A stretch of DNA of 56,599 bases, from contig JAFWDD010000028.1 in NCBI GenBank assembly GCA_017534115.1, positions 1 to 56,599 of the forward strand, read 5' to 3'. The notes below the pieces were generated by a model. It was not told the DNA's origin. It was given only the letters and a program-made list of their open reading frames with translations, and did no database searches. The stretch is from Bacillota bacterium (GTDB taxonomy: Bacteria; Bacillota; Clostridia; Lachnospirales; Anaerotignaceae). Made by a program: the position numbers and the translations under genes. Below are positions 25,273-32,642 of this stretch, piece by piece. The stretch's first letter is position 1. Every line of letters begins with the position of its first letter.

Positions 25273-26106
25273 ATGAGCGGATGTTCTCATAACTGCGGAA
25301 GTTGTTCGCCGGAAGACAAAGCCTCCTGCGGAAGCCAGGATTTCAGTGTACTTCCCAACGAAATGACAAGCATAAAGAAAATAATAGGAGTAGTCAGCGG
25401 AAAAGGAGGAGTAGGAAAGTCCATGGTAACATCTCTTCTTGCCGTAACAATGAGCAGAAGAAACCACAGGACAGCAATCCTCGACGCGGACGTAACAGGT
25501 CCTTCAATCCCCAAAATATTCGGAGTATCGGGTAATCCCGTAGGGACAAAATACGGTATTCATCCAATGAAAAGCAAGTACGGCGTGGAGATAATGTCCA
25601 CAAACCTTCTTCTTGAAAACGAGACGGATCCCGTTGTATGGAGAGGTCCTGTAATCGCTAATATGGTAAAGCAGTTCTGGTCAGAGGTTATCTGGGCGGA
25701 AGAGGATTTCATGTTTATAGATATGCCTCCCGGAACAGGCGATGTGCCTCTTACGGTTTTCCAGTCCATTCCCGTAGACGGAATTATCATAGTTACATCA
25801 CCTCAGGAGCTGGTTTCCATGATAGTGGAAAAGGCAGTCAAAATGGCCGATGCCATGAATATTCCCATTCTGGGCATGGTTGAGAATATGTCATATTTCG
25901 AATGTCCCGACTGCGGAAACAAATACAATATTTTTGGAGAAAGCAAAGCGGACGAAATCGCAAAAAAACTCAATATTCCCATGGTAGCTAAAATTCCTAT
26001 GAATATGAGCCTTTCTGCGGCTTCCGACAAGGGTGAGATAGAAGAATTCGAAGGCGACTGGCTGAACGAAATGGCCGATGCTTTGGAAAAAACTCTGGAA
26101 GAATAA
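25273..26106 (+). CDS. Mrp/NBP35-family Fe-S carrier ATPase
   Basis: A 277-residue P-loop ATPase. The deviant Walker A is GVVSGKGGVGKSMVTSLLA, followed by LDADVTGPSIPKIFGV, VVWRGP, DMPPGTGDVPLTVFQ and SPQELVSMIVEKAV. An N-terminal cysteine cluster (Cys4, Cys8, Cys11, Cys19) resembles the extra cluster of NBP35-type proteins, and ECPDCG near residue 216 gives the bridging-cluster CxxC at the dimer interface. The expected role is delivery of [4Fe-4S] clusters to apoproteins. The gene has a good AAAGGAG site and ends at a strong terminator. Confidence 0.92.
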   Translation: MSGCSHNCGSCSPEDKASCGSQDFSVLPNEMTSIKKIIGVVSGKGGVGKSMVTSLLAVTMSRRNHRTAILDADVTGPSIPKIFGVSGNPVGTKYGIHPMKSKYGVEIMSTNLLLENETDPVVWRGPVIANMVKQFWSEVIWAEEDFMFIDMPPGTGDVPLTVFQSIPVDGIIIVTSPQELVSMIVEKAVKMADAMNIPILGMVENMSYFECPDCGNKYNIFGESKADEIAKKLNIPMVAKIPMNMSLSAASDKGEIEEFEGDWLNEMADALEKTLEE

Positions 26107-26119
26107 TAATATAAATAAT

Positions 26120-26163
26120 AAGCTTTTATTTGAGACAGCGTGTCTTAAGTAAAAGCTTTTTTA
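26120..26163 (+). terminator. Terminator of the Mrp/NBP35 gene
   Basis: A long stem of AAGCTTTTA...GAGACA with TGTCTTAAGTAAAAGCTT, followed by T residues. Confidence 0.85.
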
Positions 26164-26254
26164 TTGCATTTTTCGGAATAAAAGAGGAAAGACCTCGAAA
26201 ACGCAAAAAAATAAAGAGTGCCGATATAATCAGCACTCAATTTTTTACATATTC

Positions 26255-26815
26255 TTAAAATACTCCAAGTGCATGTATAAGAATGGGAATAGCTGAAACG
26301 CCTACAGCAATGTTTGCGGCGCCTGCTATCTTCGTAACGATCTTGCTTCCCGTATACCATGCTATCGGTAATGCTACAAGAAGAATGTCGATCAGGATAA
26401 GTACAAGCTGGAATGTGGTGTCGGGCAGTACTAATCCAAGCTGTCCTGCTCTTATTGTAAAGAGTATTATCAGAAATAGACCGACTATGAAGAAGTGGGC
26501 AAACATCTTCTTGTCTCCTCCGGAAAGGAAGAATGTTCCTACCATGATCCAGAAAAGTCCGAAGAAACCGAAAACACATCCTAAGAAAATGCTTGTTTCG
26601 GGACTTCCTGTCTGTGTGAAAAGGTACATATGCAGTGATGTATAAGCCTGACAGATTCCGCCGAAGAATATTGCGATGAAAGCCAGAGATTTTGAAATCT
26701 GTCTGGGATCTCCGCCTTTTGTACCTACGCCAACCTGTTCGAGGCCGAAACATATAGTGGTTACAACAAGTCCGAAAACACCAATCGCTTCGGGATTTAC
26801 AGGGGTTCCTAACAT
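26255..26815 (-). CDS. GPR1/FUN34/SatP-type acetate transporter
   Basis: A 186-residue protein with six predicted helices. The N-terminus NPEAIGVFGLVVTTICFG matches the AceTr (GPR1/FUN34/YaaH) signature, followed by FFGGICQAYTSLHMYLF and a motif FGFFGLFWIMVG similar to the family's FAAFGAFWL-type stretch. Homologues move acetate or succinate with protons. Start ATG 26815 follows AAAGGAG. Monocistronic and divergent from the thioesterase operon. Confidence 0.8.
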   Translation of the reverse strand: MLGTPVNPEAIGVFGLVVTTICFGLEQVGVGTKGGDPRQISKSLAFIAIFFGGICQAYTSLHMYLFTQTGSPETSIFLGCVFGFFGLFWIMVGTFFLSGGDKKMFAHFFIVGLFLIILFTIRAGQLGLVLPDTTFQLVLILIDILLVALPIAWYTGSKIVTKIAGAANIAVGVSAIPILIHALGVF

Positions 26816-26848
26816 AAGCTTTGCTCCTTTCTATGTATTTGATTCAAC

Positions 26849-26875
26849 TTTATAATAATTTTGTACTAATGTCAA
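26849..26875 (-). promoter_or_regulatory. Promoter of the acetate-type transporter gene
   Basis: On the minus strand TTGACA (26875-26870) is followed by TATAAA (26854-26849, 15-base spacing) or TAAAGT (26852-26847, 17-base spacing). This layout resembles the T-box operon promoter. Confidence 0.65.
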
Positions 26876-27164
26876 TACACGATTTTTCGGGTATTACGAG
26901 GAAAAATCAGTGCGCGCGTATATAAATTGCGGAATAATGGCTGTAAAACTGATGGAATAATCGGATTTTTATGAATTGTTTTGTAGAATTATCACAATAT
27001 ACAAAAATTATGTGAATATTTTATTACATTGGATTTGGCGTATATTGACATAAAACAACAGGCGGATTTGGCCGTGATTTAATGATATGGTAATAATAAT
27101 TTGACTGTAAAAGCTGATTTTTAAAGATATGTTTCATGCCGCGTAAAATAAATGAAACAATTTT

Positions 27165-27186
27165 TGTGTATTGTATGTGTATTGTA
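27165..27186. repeat. 11-base perfect tandem repeat upstream of the thioesterase operon
   Basis: TGTGTATTGTA occurs at 27165-27175 and again at 27176-27186, one helical turn apart, 22 bases upstream of the -35. It is a candidate regulator site. Confidence 0.6.
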
Positions 27187-27207
27187 ATATAACATTCAGG
27201 ATTAAAA

Positions 27208-27237
27208 TTGGAAAAATCACCATATTTCTGATATAAT
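27208..27237 (+). promoter_or_regulatory. Promoter of the thioesterase-dehydratase operon
   Basis: TTGGAA (27208-27213) and a perfect TATAAT (27232-27237) have 18-base spacing, 40 bases ahead of the start at 27278. Confidence 0.7.
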
Positions 27238-27277
27238 ATTTTACAGTTGGATTTTTTTACAGAAAGGTTAGATATAT

Positions 27278-27991
27278 ATGTTTACATTAAACAGAAAAGT
27301 CGGATACAGCGCCACATATAATAACGGAAAGATGAAACTGGGAGCTTTTCTGGACTATATGCAGGACTGCGAATGGTTTCAGATAGACAGCGAAAAAACA
27401 TTCAGAGAGTATCTGGATGCCCATAATTACGGCGTTTTTCTGCTTTACAGGCAGGTTGATATAATAAGGATTCCGGAGTATGCGGAAAATATAAGCGTAA
27501 AGACATGGATACATGAGCTTTCCAAGGTGCACGGAGTCAGAAACACAAATATTTATGATGAAGAGGGAAATCCCTGTATTGTAAGCTTCGGATACGGCCC
27601 TTTTGTGAATCTGGAAAAGGGACGGCCCGTAAAGCTTCCGGAAGAGGTTATGAATACTGTGCTGGTTGAGGAAAAATATCCCATGGAGTATTTATCCAGG
27701 AAGATTTCCATACCCAAAGACAGAGAAGGAATTATCTGCGGCGAAGCTGTGGTAGGAAAAAGCTATATAGACAGTTTCAATCATATGAATAACGCAAGAT
27801 ATCCTGAGCTTGCTCTGGAATATATACCGGAAGATTTTGATTTTAACAGAGTAAGAATGGATTATAAAAAGCCTTCTGTTTATGGGGAGAAACTCATTAT
27901 AGTAAAATATGATGAGGAAAACAGCATTAAGATTGTAATTAAAGGCGAGGATGACTCCGTAAAGGGCATTTTCGAGTTTTCTAAATTTTAA
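27278..27991 (+). CDS. Acyl-ACP thioesterase (double hotdog)
   Basis: A 237-residue FatA/FatB-type bacterial acyl-ACP thioesterase. The first hotdog begins GYSATYNNGKMKLGAFLDYMQD; VLLYRQVDI-type and VKTWIHELSKVHGVRNTNIYDEEG strands follow; the second hotdog contains SYIDSFNHMNNARYPELALE, where Asp, Asn and His correspond to the catalytic region. It releases free fatty acids from acyl carrier protein. The 37-base gap to the next gene without a terminator suggests co-transcription with the dehydratase-like genes, an unusual partner. Confidence 0.85.
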   Translation: MFTLNRKVGYSATYNNGKMKLGAFLDYMQDCEWFQIDSEKTFREYLDAHNYGVFLLYRQVDIIRIPEYAENISVKTWIHELSKVHGVRNTNIYDEEGNPCIVSFGYGPFVNLEKGRPVKLPEEVMNTVLVEEKYPMEYLSRKISIPKDREGIICGEAVVGKSYIDSFNHMNNARYPELALEYIPEDFDFNRVRMDYKKPSVYGEKLIIVKYDEENSIKIVIKGEDDSVKGIFEFSKF

Positions 27992-28028
27992 AAGACTGTA
28001 AAAGTTTTGAATTACGAGGATCTGGCAT

Positions 28029-29300
28029 ATGGGAAAAATAGCTGAAAAATTCGGGAAATACGTATCTGATACGGTTCCCAAAAACCCGAAAAAAATAAGA
28101 AAGCTGTTAGGAACGGCGTATTCTTTAAATGGATTTTATATAAAGCATTTTCCGGATAAAACTCTGCTTCCCCATCAGCAGTACAGCTGGGCTGCCTGCA
28201 ACGATTATATGGTGCAGCCATTCAAACATCCTGAAAATTCCGCTCTTGTGAACATTTTCATGCCCTGCGAGCTTTTCCATGCCATAGGTATGAATTTTAT
28301 GTTTGCGGAAGGCCTGGCGGGCTACCTCAACGGCACTCACGCCGAAGGTGTTTTTATCGATGCAGCAGAGGATTACGGAGTTCCCAAAACATTCTGCTCT
28401 TACCACAAAGCCATGATAGGCGCCGCTTTAACCCAGGTTCTGCCCAAACTGAAGCTGGTGGTGAACACAACCCTCATGTGCGATGCCAATAACCTTACAT
28501 TCCGCGCAATAGCCAAAGAATGGGATGTTCCCCATATAACCATAGATGTTCCCTATGGCGAAACGGATTCCAATATAAAATATGTCGCGGATCAGTTAAG
28601 AGATTTCGGAAAAGAGCTGGAAAAAATAACAGGCAGAAAAATCGAGGACTCCAAACTGAAAGAGGCTATGGAGCATGAAAAACGTTCTATGGAAAATCTC
28701 AGGAAGTTTTATGAGATTCTGCCCGAAAAATCACTAATAAATGCCCTTACGCCTGAAATGTTCAAGCTTTTCCTCAGCCATGTTATGATGGGCTCAAAGG
28801 AAGCTGACAGGTATTTTGAAATGCTTGTGAAGGATACAGAGGACGCGCCTCCCAGAGGAAATGAGATCCGTCTTATGTGGGGTCAGGTAATGCCCAACTG
28901 GCAGAAGCCTCTGCGGGATATTTTCAACAGCAGTGAAAAATATCATCTTCTGGCAAGCAGTATGAACTTTGACGCGATAATAGATGTAGATGTGGATAGA
29001 CCCTACGAGACCATGGCGAAGAGGCTTATAGCCAATATGGGCGGAATGCGGGGTACTGACAGACTGAAAAAAATTCTTGAAATGTCCAAAAAGCTCCATG
29101 CGGACGGAGTTATTTACTTCAACCACTGGGGATGCAAAAAAACCTCCGGCATATCTACTCTTGCCAAGAATATGTTTGAGAAAAACGGGCTTCCTACACT
29201 TATCCTTGACGGAGACGGCTGTGACCGGAGAAATGTAAGCGATGAGCAGGTAAAAACGAGAGTTCAGGCGTTTCTGGAGATTTTGGAGGCGGCGAAATGA
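28029..29300 (+). CDS. 2-hydroxyacyl-CoA dehydratase / double-cubane type subunit (HGD-D family)
   Basis: A 423-residue protein of the HgdB/BcrB/FldB superfamily. It has exactly six cysteines (57, 80, 123, 151, 369, 398) within family motifs SWAACNDY, FMPCELFHAIGM, TFCSYHKA, TLMCDANNLTFR, FNHWGCKKTSG and DGDGCDRRN. Classical dehydratase subunits use three Cys for one [4Fe-4S] cluster; six conserved Cys would fit a double-cubane cluster protein, an ATP-driven small-molecule reductase class. Which applies is undecided. Start ATG 28029 follows CGAGGA. Its stop overlaps the next gene, which carries the ATPase activator. Confidence 0.85.
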   Translation: MGKIAEKFGKYVSDTVPKNPKKIRKLLGTAYSLNGFYIKHFPDKTLLPHQQYSWAACNDYMVQPFKHPENSALVNIFMPCELFHAIGMNFMFAEGLAGYLNGTHAEGVFIDAAEDYGVPKTFCSYHKAMIGAALTQVLPKLKLVVNTTLMCDANNLTFRAIAKEWDVPHITIDVPYGETDSNIKYVADQLRDFGKELEKITGRKIEDSKLKEAMEHEKRSMENLRKFYEILPEKSLINALTPEMFKLFLSHVMMGSKEADRYFEMLVKDTEDAPPRGNEIRLMWGQVMPNWQKPLRDIFNSSEKYHLLASSMNFDAIIDVDVDRPYETMAKRLIANMGGMRGTDRLKKILEMSKKLHADGVIYFNHWGCKKTSGISTLAKNMFEKNGLPTLILDGDGCDRRNVSDEQVKTRVQAFLEILEAAK

Positions 29301-30922
29301 TAGATTATATTTGCAAATATTCCCCCATAGAGATTTTTGCCGGCTTCGGCGAAGACGCAAACCTTTTGAATCCCGTTTCCGTGAATTTCGAGAAGGCGGA
29401 TACAATTACCCATAGAAATATATGCAGTTTTTCCAGAGCGGTCATAGAAAAAAGGTTTTCGGAGATGAAAAATCCGGTGATTTTCAGCAAATGCTGCGAC
29501 TCATTAACAGATACGGCGGATGTTCTGGAAAATCTTGGCCAGAAGGTTTTCATATTGGAGCTTCCCCATACAAATACCCATTGCAGTATAAATATATATG
29601 CGGACGAGCTGAAAAGACTTGTCGCGGAGTTAGAGGAGTATTATGGCAGGAAATTCGATGCCGCGAAATTCAGGGGAGCATTTAAAAGTGAGAACAACAG
29701 TGTTCCCGGAGAGCATATAGCGCTGATGGGAGCGCGCATGAGTCCGGAAATTGTTGAATATATAGAAAAAAAGTCTCCGTATCCCATCAGGAACAATTCC
29801 TGTACGAACCTCAGAAGCCTGCCGGAATGTCCAGATACAGAGGACTTTGACGAGCTAATGAACTGGTATGCGAGAGCTCTCATGAACCAGACGCCCTGTA
29901 TGCGAATGGCGGATATTTCCGACAGAAAGAAAATAATAGAAAGCCCTGATTTAAAGGGAATTATATACAGTACAGTAAGCTTTTGCGATTATTACGGCTT
30001 CGAGTATGCGGCGCTTAAGAATCTGGACGTGCCCATGCTGAAGATAGAAACGGATTACACTTTGAATACAGAAGGGCAGATGCTTACAAGACTTGAGGCA
30101 TTTTTTGAGAGTATGAAAGTTGATGAAAAAATGGAAGCAGTTAAAAAAGAAGGCTACACAGCGGGAGTGGACAGCGGTTCCACATCCACAAACGCAGTGA
30201 TTCTGGATAAGGACAAGAATATAGTTTCGTTTTCCGTTGTGCCGACAGGTGTGAAGGTTTCCGACAGTGCGGAAAGAGCTTTGAATGAGGCCATTAAAAA
30301 AGCAGGACTTAATCGAGAGGATATAACGGCTATGGTTTCAACAGGCTATGGCAGAGGCAAAATTGAGGACAGACAGAAGGATGTCACGGAAATTACCTGC
30401 CACGCGAAGGGAGCATATTTCCTCAACAACAATATCCGCACCGTAATAGATATAGGAGGTCAGGACAGCAAGGTCATCCGTATGGATGAAAACGGAAATG
30501 TAATCGACTTTGCCATGAATGACAAATGCGCCGCCGGAACTGGAAGATTCATAGAGATGATGGCCCAGTCTCTCGGCCTTGATATGGACGAAATGAGTAC
30601 AAAAGGTTTTGAATGGAACGAAAATATTGTGATTTCAAGTATGTGTTCCGTTTTTGCCCAGTCCGAGGTGGTTTCCCTTATTGCGTCCGATAAAAAACTG
30701 GAGGACATCGTCCACGGACTCAACAGGTCCGTTGCGGCAAAGGTTCTCGCTCTGGGCAACAGAAACAAGATGCAGACCGAATACATGATGTCCGGCGGAG
30801 TCGCCAAAAACAAGGGCGTAGTAAAGGAAATCGAAAATATGCTGGGCGTTAAGCTCAATGTTCCCGATGAGCCGGAGATTCTTGGCGCACTGGGAGCGGC
30901 TCTTATCGCTGCTGAAATGTGA
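29297..30922 (+). CDS. Fused dehydratase-like subunit and BadF/HgdC-type ATPase activator
   Basis: A 541-residue fusion. Residues 1 to about 278 resemble an HGD-D subunit (THRNICSFSRAVIEKRF, SKCCDSLTDTADVLE, ELPHTNTH, FCDYYGFEYAALKN). Residues about 287-541 are a BcrAD_BadFG/HgdC ATPase: AGVDSGSTSTNAVILD, VSTGYGRGKI, VIDIGGQDSKVI, then Cys411 in NDKCAAGTGRF and Cys450 in SSMCSVFAQSEV. The 39-residue spacing of these cysteines equals that of Cys127 and Cys166 in HgdC, which hold the [4Fe-4S] cluster between two activator protomers. The activator hydrolyses ATP to fire electrons at the partner; here it is tethered to a partner-like domain. The start overlaps the preceding stop (ATGATAG), so translation is coupled. 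Confidence 0.85.
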   Translation: MIDYICKYSPIEIFAGFGEDANLLNPVSVNFEKADTITHRNICSFSRAVIEKRFSEMKNPVIFSKCCDSLTDTADVLENLGQKVFILELPHTNTHCSINIYADELKRLVAELEEYYGRKFDAAKFRGAFKSENNSVPGEHIALMGARMSPEIVEYIEKKSPYPIRNNSCTNLRSLPECPDTEDFDELMNWYARALMNQTPCMRMADISDRKKIIESPDLKGIIYSTVSFCDYYGFEYAALKNLDVPMLKIETDYTLNTEGQMLTRLEAFFESMKVDEKMEAVKKEGYTAGVDSGSTSTNAVILDKDKNIVSFSVVPTGVKVSDSAERALNEAIKKAGLNREDITAMVSTGYGRGKIEDRQKDVTEITCHAKGAYFLNNNIRTVIDIGGQDSKVIRMDENGNVIDFAMNDKCAAGTGRFIEMMAQSLGLDMDEMSTKGFEWNENIVISSMCSVFAQSEVVSLIASDKKLEDIVHGLNRSVAAKVLALGNRNKMQTEYMMSGGVAKNKGVVKEIENMLGVKLNVPDEPEILGALGAALIAAEM

Positions 30923-30946
30923 AAAACAGAATAGATATTAAATTAT

Positions 30947-30979
30947 GCCGGCTCGGATTGGTTTTCGGGCCGGTTTTTG
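30947..30979 (+). terminator. Terminator of the thioesterase-dehydratase operon
   Basis: A GCCGGCTCG / CGGGCCGG-type stem (about 30947-30973) followed by a run of T. Confidence 0.75.
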
Positions 30980-31071
30980 TATTTGAAAGCGGTTTATCAG
31001 GCATTTTGTTTTTGCAGGTAATTAAATCTGAATGAAACTTGATTCACATTTCGTATTTTCCGCTCAAAACC

Positions 31072-31100
31072 TTGCTTGAGAGCCAAAACAATGGTATAAT
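31072..31100 (+). promoter_or_regulatory. Promoter of the metF-metH operon
   Basis: TTGCTT (31072-31077) and a perfect TATAAT (31095-31100) have 17-base spacing. The leader to the metF start at 31129 is short, so there is no room for a SAM riboswitch. Confidence 0.8.
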
Positions 31101-31128
31101 TTTAAAAAATATTTTAGAAGGTTTTATT

Positions 31129-32007
31129 ATGAAAATCAGTGAATTATTAAAAAAAGACACATTATCCCTTTCCTTTGAGGTCTTTCCGCCCAAAACGGAA
31201 TATGCTTTTGAAAGCGTAAAGCACGCCACAGAGGAAATCGCCAAGCTGAAACCTCTTTTCATGAGCGTTACATACGGAGCCGGCGGAGGCACCAGCCAGT
31301 ATACACTTGATATAGCCAAAAATATCAAGGAGCGCTATGGAGTTCCTTCCCTTGCTCATCTGACCTGTGTTTCATCAACAAAGGAAACGGTGCGGGGAAA
31401 AATTACCGATATGAAGGATGCAGGGATCCTCAATGTTATGGCGCTCAGAGGCGATATTCCTGCGGGAATGGAAAACGCGGACCGCAGCAAATGGGACTAC
31501 CGGTACGCTATTCAGCTTGTGAAGGATATTAAGCATTCCGGCGCGGATTTCTGCATTGGCGGAGCCTGCTATCCCGAGATTCATCCCGAAAGTCCCGACC
31601 AGAAATCGGACATCAAATATTTGAAGGAAAAAGTTGACGCGGGCTGTGAATTCCTCACGACCCAGATGTTTTTTGATAACAATCTGCTCTATAATTTCCT
31701 TTACAAGATCCGTGAAGCAGGCATTACGGTTCCTGTTATTCCGGGTATAATGCCCATTACAAACGCTAAACAGGTTGAGCGCGCCGTAAGTCTTTCCGGT
31801 TCATTCATGCCTCAGCGGTTCAAAAGCCTTGTGGATAAATTCGGACATGATCCGTCGGCTATGAAGCAGGCAGGCATTGCATATGCCACAGACCAGATTA
31901 TAGACCTCTACGCCAACGGCATAACAAATGTTCATGTATATTCAATGAACAACCCCGATGTTGCCGCAAAGATACAGAATAATTTATCGGATATACTGGG
32001 CAAATGA
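31129..32007 (+). CDS. metF: Methylenetetrahydrofolate reductase
   Basis: A 292-residue TIM-barrel flavoenzyme. Motifs: LSFEVFPPKTEYAFE, with the catalytic Glu; FMSVTYGAGGGTS; LAHLTCVSST; NVMALRGDIPAG; and EFLTTQMFFDN. It reduces 5,10-methylene-THF to 5-methyl-THF for the downstream methionine synthase. The start is ATG 31129, 7 bases after AGAAGG and downstream of the promoter; an upstream in-frame reading would overlap the promoter. The stop overlaps the next start (ATGA). No fused zinc-domain MetV is visible beside it. Confidence 0.94.
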   Translation: MKISELLKKDTLSLSFEVFPPKTEYAFESVKHATEEIAKLKPLFMSVTYGAGGGTSQYTLDIAKNIKERYGVPSLAHLTCVSSTKETVRGKITDMKDAGILNVMALRGDIPAGMENADRSKWDYRYAIQLVKDIKHSGADFCIGGACYPEIHPESPDQKSDIKYLKEKVDAGCEFLTTQMFFDNNLLYNFLYKIREAGITVPVIPGIMPITNAKQVERAVSLSGSFMPQRFKSLVDKFGHDPSAMKQAGIAYATDQIIDLYANGITNVHVYSMNNPDVAAKIQNNLSDILGK

Positions 32008-32606
32008 GCGGAATAACAGTAAAAATACTGAAAAGGCCGTCTTTTCACGAAAGAGAAGCGCTCCGGTACGCCGGATGTACGGATGCATTGGAGGATATGC
32101 TTGAGCTTTTGGCGAAAACCCTTGAAGAGGCGGACAAAAAACTTGTATATAAGGTGTGTTTCGGTGAGTTTCCCATAAATACAGACGGGGATGTATGTGA
32201 TTTCGGAAGCTTTAAGGTCCGTTCGGGGAATCTTTCCAAAAATCTGGAAGGATGTTCCGCTGTGCTTCTTTTCGCGGCCACAGTAGGTGTGGAAATAGAC
32301 CGTCTTATTGCCAGATACGGCAGGATTTCGCCGTCAAGGGCGGTAATGCTTCAGGCCATAGGAGCGGAGCGCATAGAGGCTCTTTGCGATACGTTCTGCA
32401 GGGAGTACGAAAAGGAAAATTCCGTAAAACTCAAGCCTCGGTTCAGTCCGGGATACGGAGACCTTCCGCTTGAAACACAAAAAGATATATTTGCAGTTCT
32501 GGAATGTCCGTTGAGGATAGGGCTTTCCCTGAACGACAGTCTCCTGATGTCGCCCTCGAAGTCCGTAACGGCTTTCGCGGGAATTATTGATTCTCGGGAG
32601 AAATGA
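32004..32606 (+). CDS. Stand-alone MetH reactivation-domain protein
   Basis: A 200-residue protein related to the C-terminal S-adenosylmethionine-binding activation domain of cobalamin-dependent methionine synthase. The key segment is RFSPGYGDLPLETQKDIF followed by LNDSLLMSPSKSVTAFAG, matching the AdoMet-binding RxSPGY region and the MxPxxSVxG-type end. It sits between metF and a metH that lacks this domain, so it very likely reactivates oxidised cob(II)alamin in trans. Start ATG 32004 overlaps the metF stop. Confidence 0.87.
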   Translation: MSGITVKILKRPSFHEREALRYAGCTDALEDMLELLAKTLEEADKKLVYKVCFGEFPINTDGDVCDFGSFKVRSGNLSKNLEGCSAVLLFAATVGVEIDRLIARYGRISPSRAVMLQAIGAERIEALCDTFCREYEKENSVKLKPRFSPGYGDLPLETQKDIFAVLECPLRIGLSLNDSLLMSPSKSVTAFAGIIDSREK

Positions 32607-32642
32607 ACAATTGATAAAAACATGATGAATTAGGAGTATATT

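Larger units (their letters stand above)
26816..27277. other. Intergenic region with divergent promoters and operator-like repeats
   Basis: 462 bases between the leftward transporter and the rightward thioesterase. It holds a leftward promoter (26849-26875), a rightward promoter (27208-27237), a 7-base inverted repeat GTTTCAT (27131-27137) / ATGAAAC (27152-27158), and an 11-base perfect tandem repeat at 27165-27186. The rest is AT-rich without a coding frame. Confidence 0.65.

Noticed and set aside
31020-31128. SAM or cobalamin riboswitch before metF
   Set aside because: A good promoter ends at 31100, leaving a leader of about 20 bases, too short for either riboswitch.
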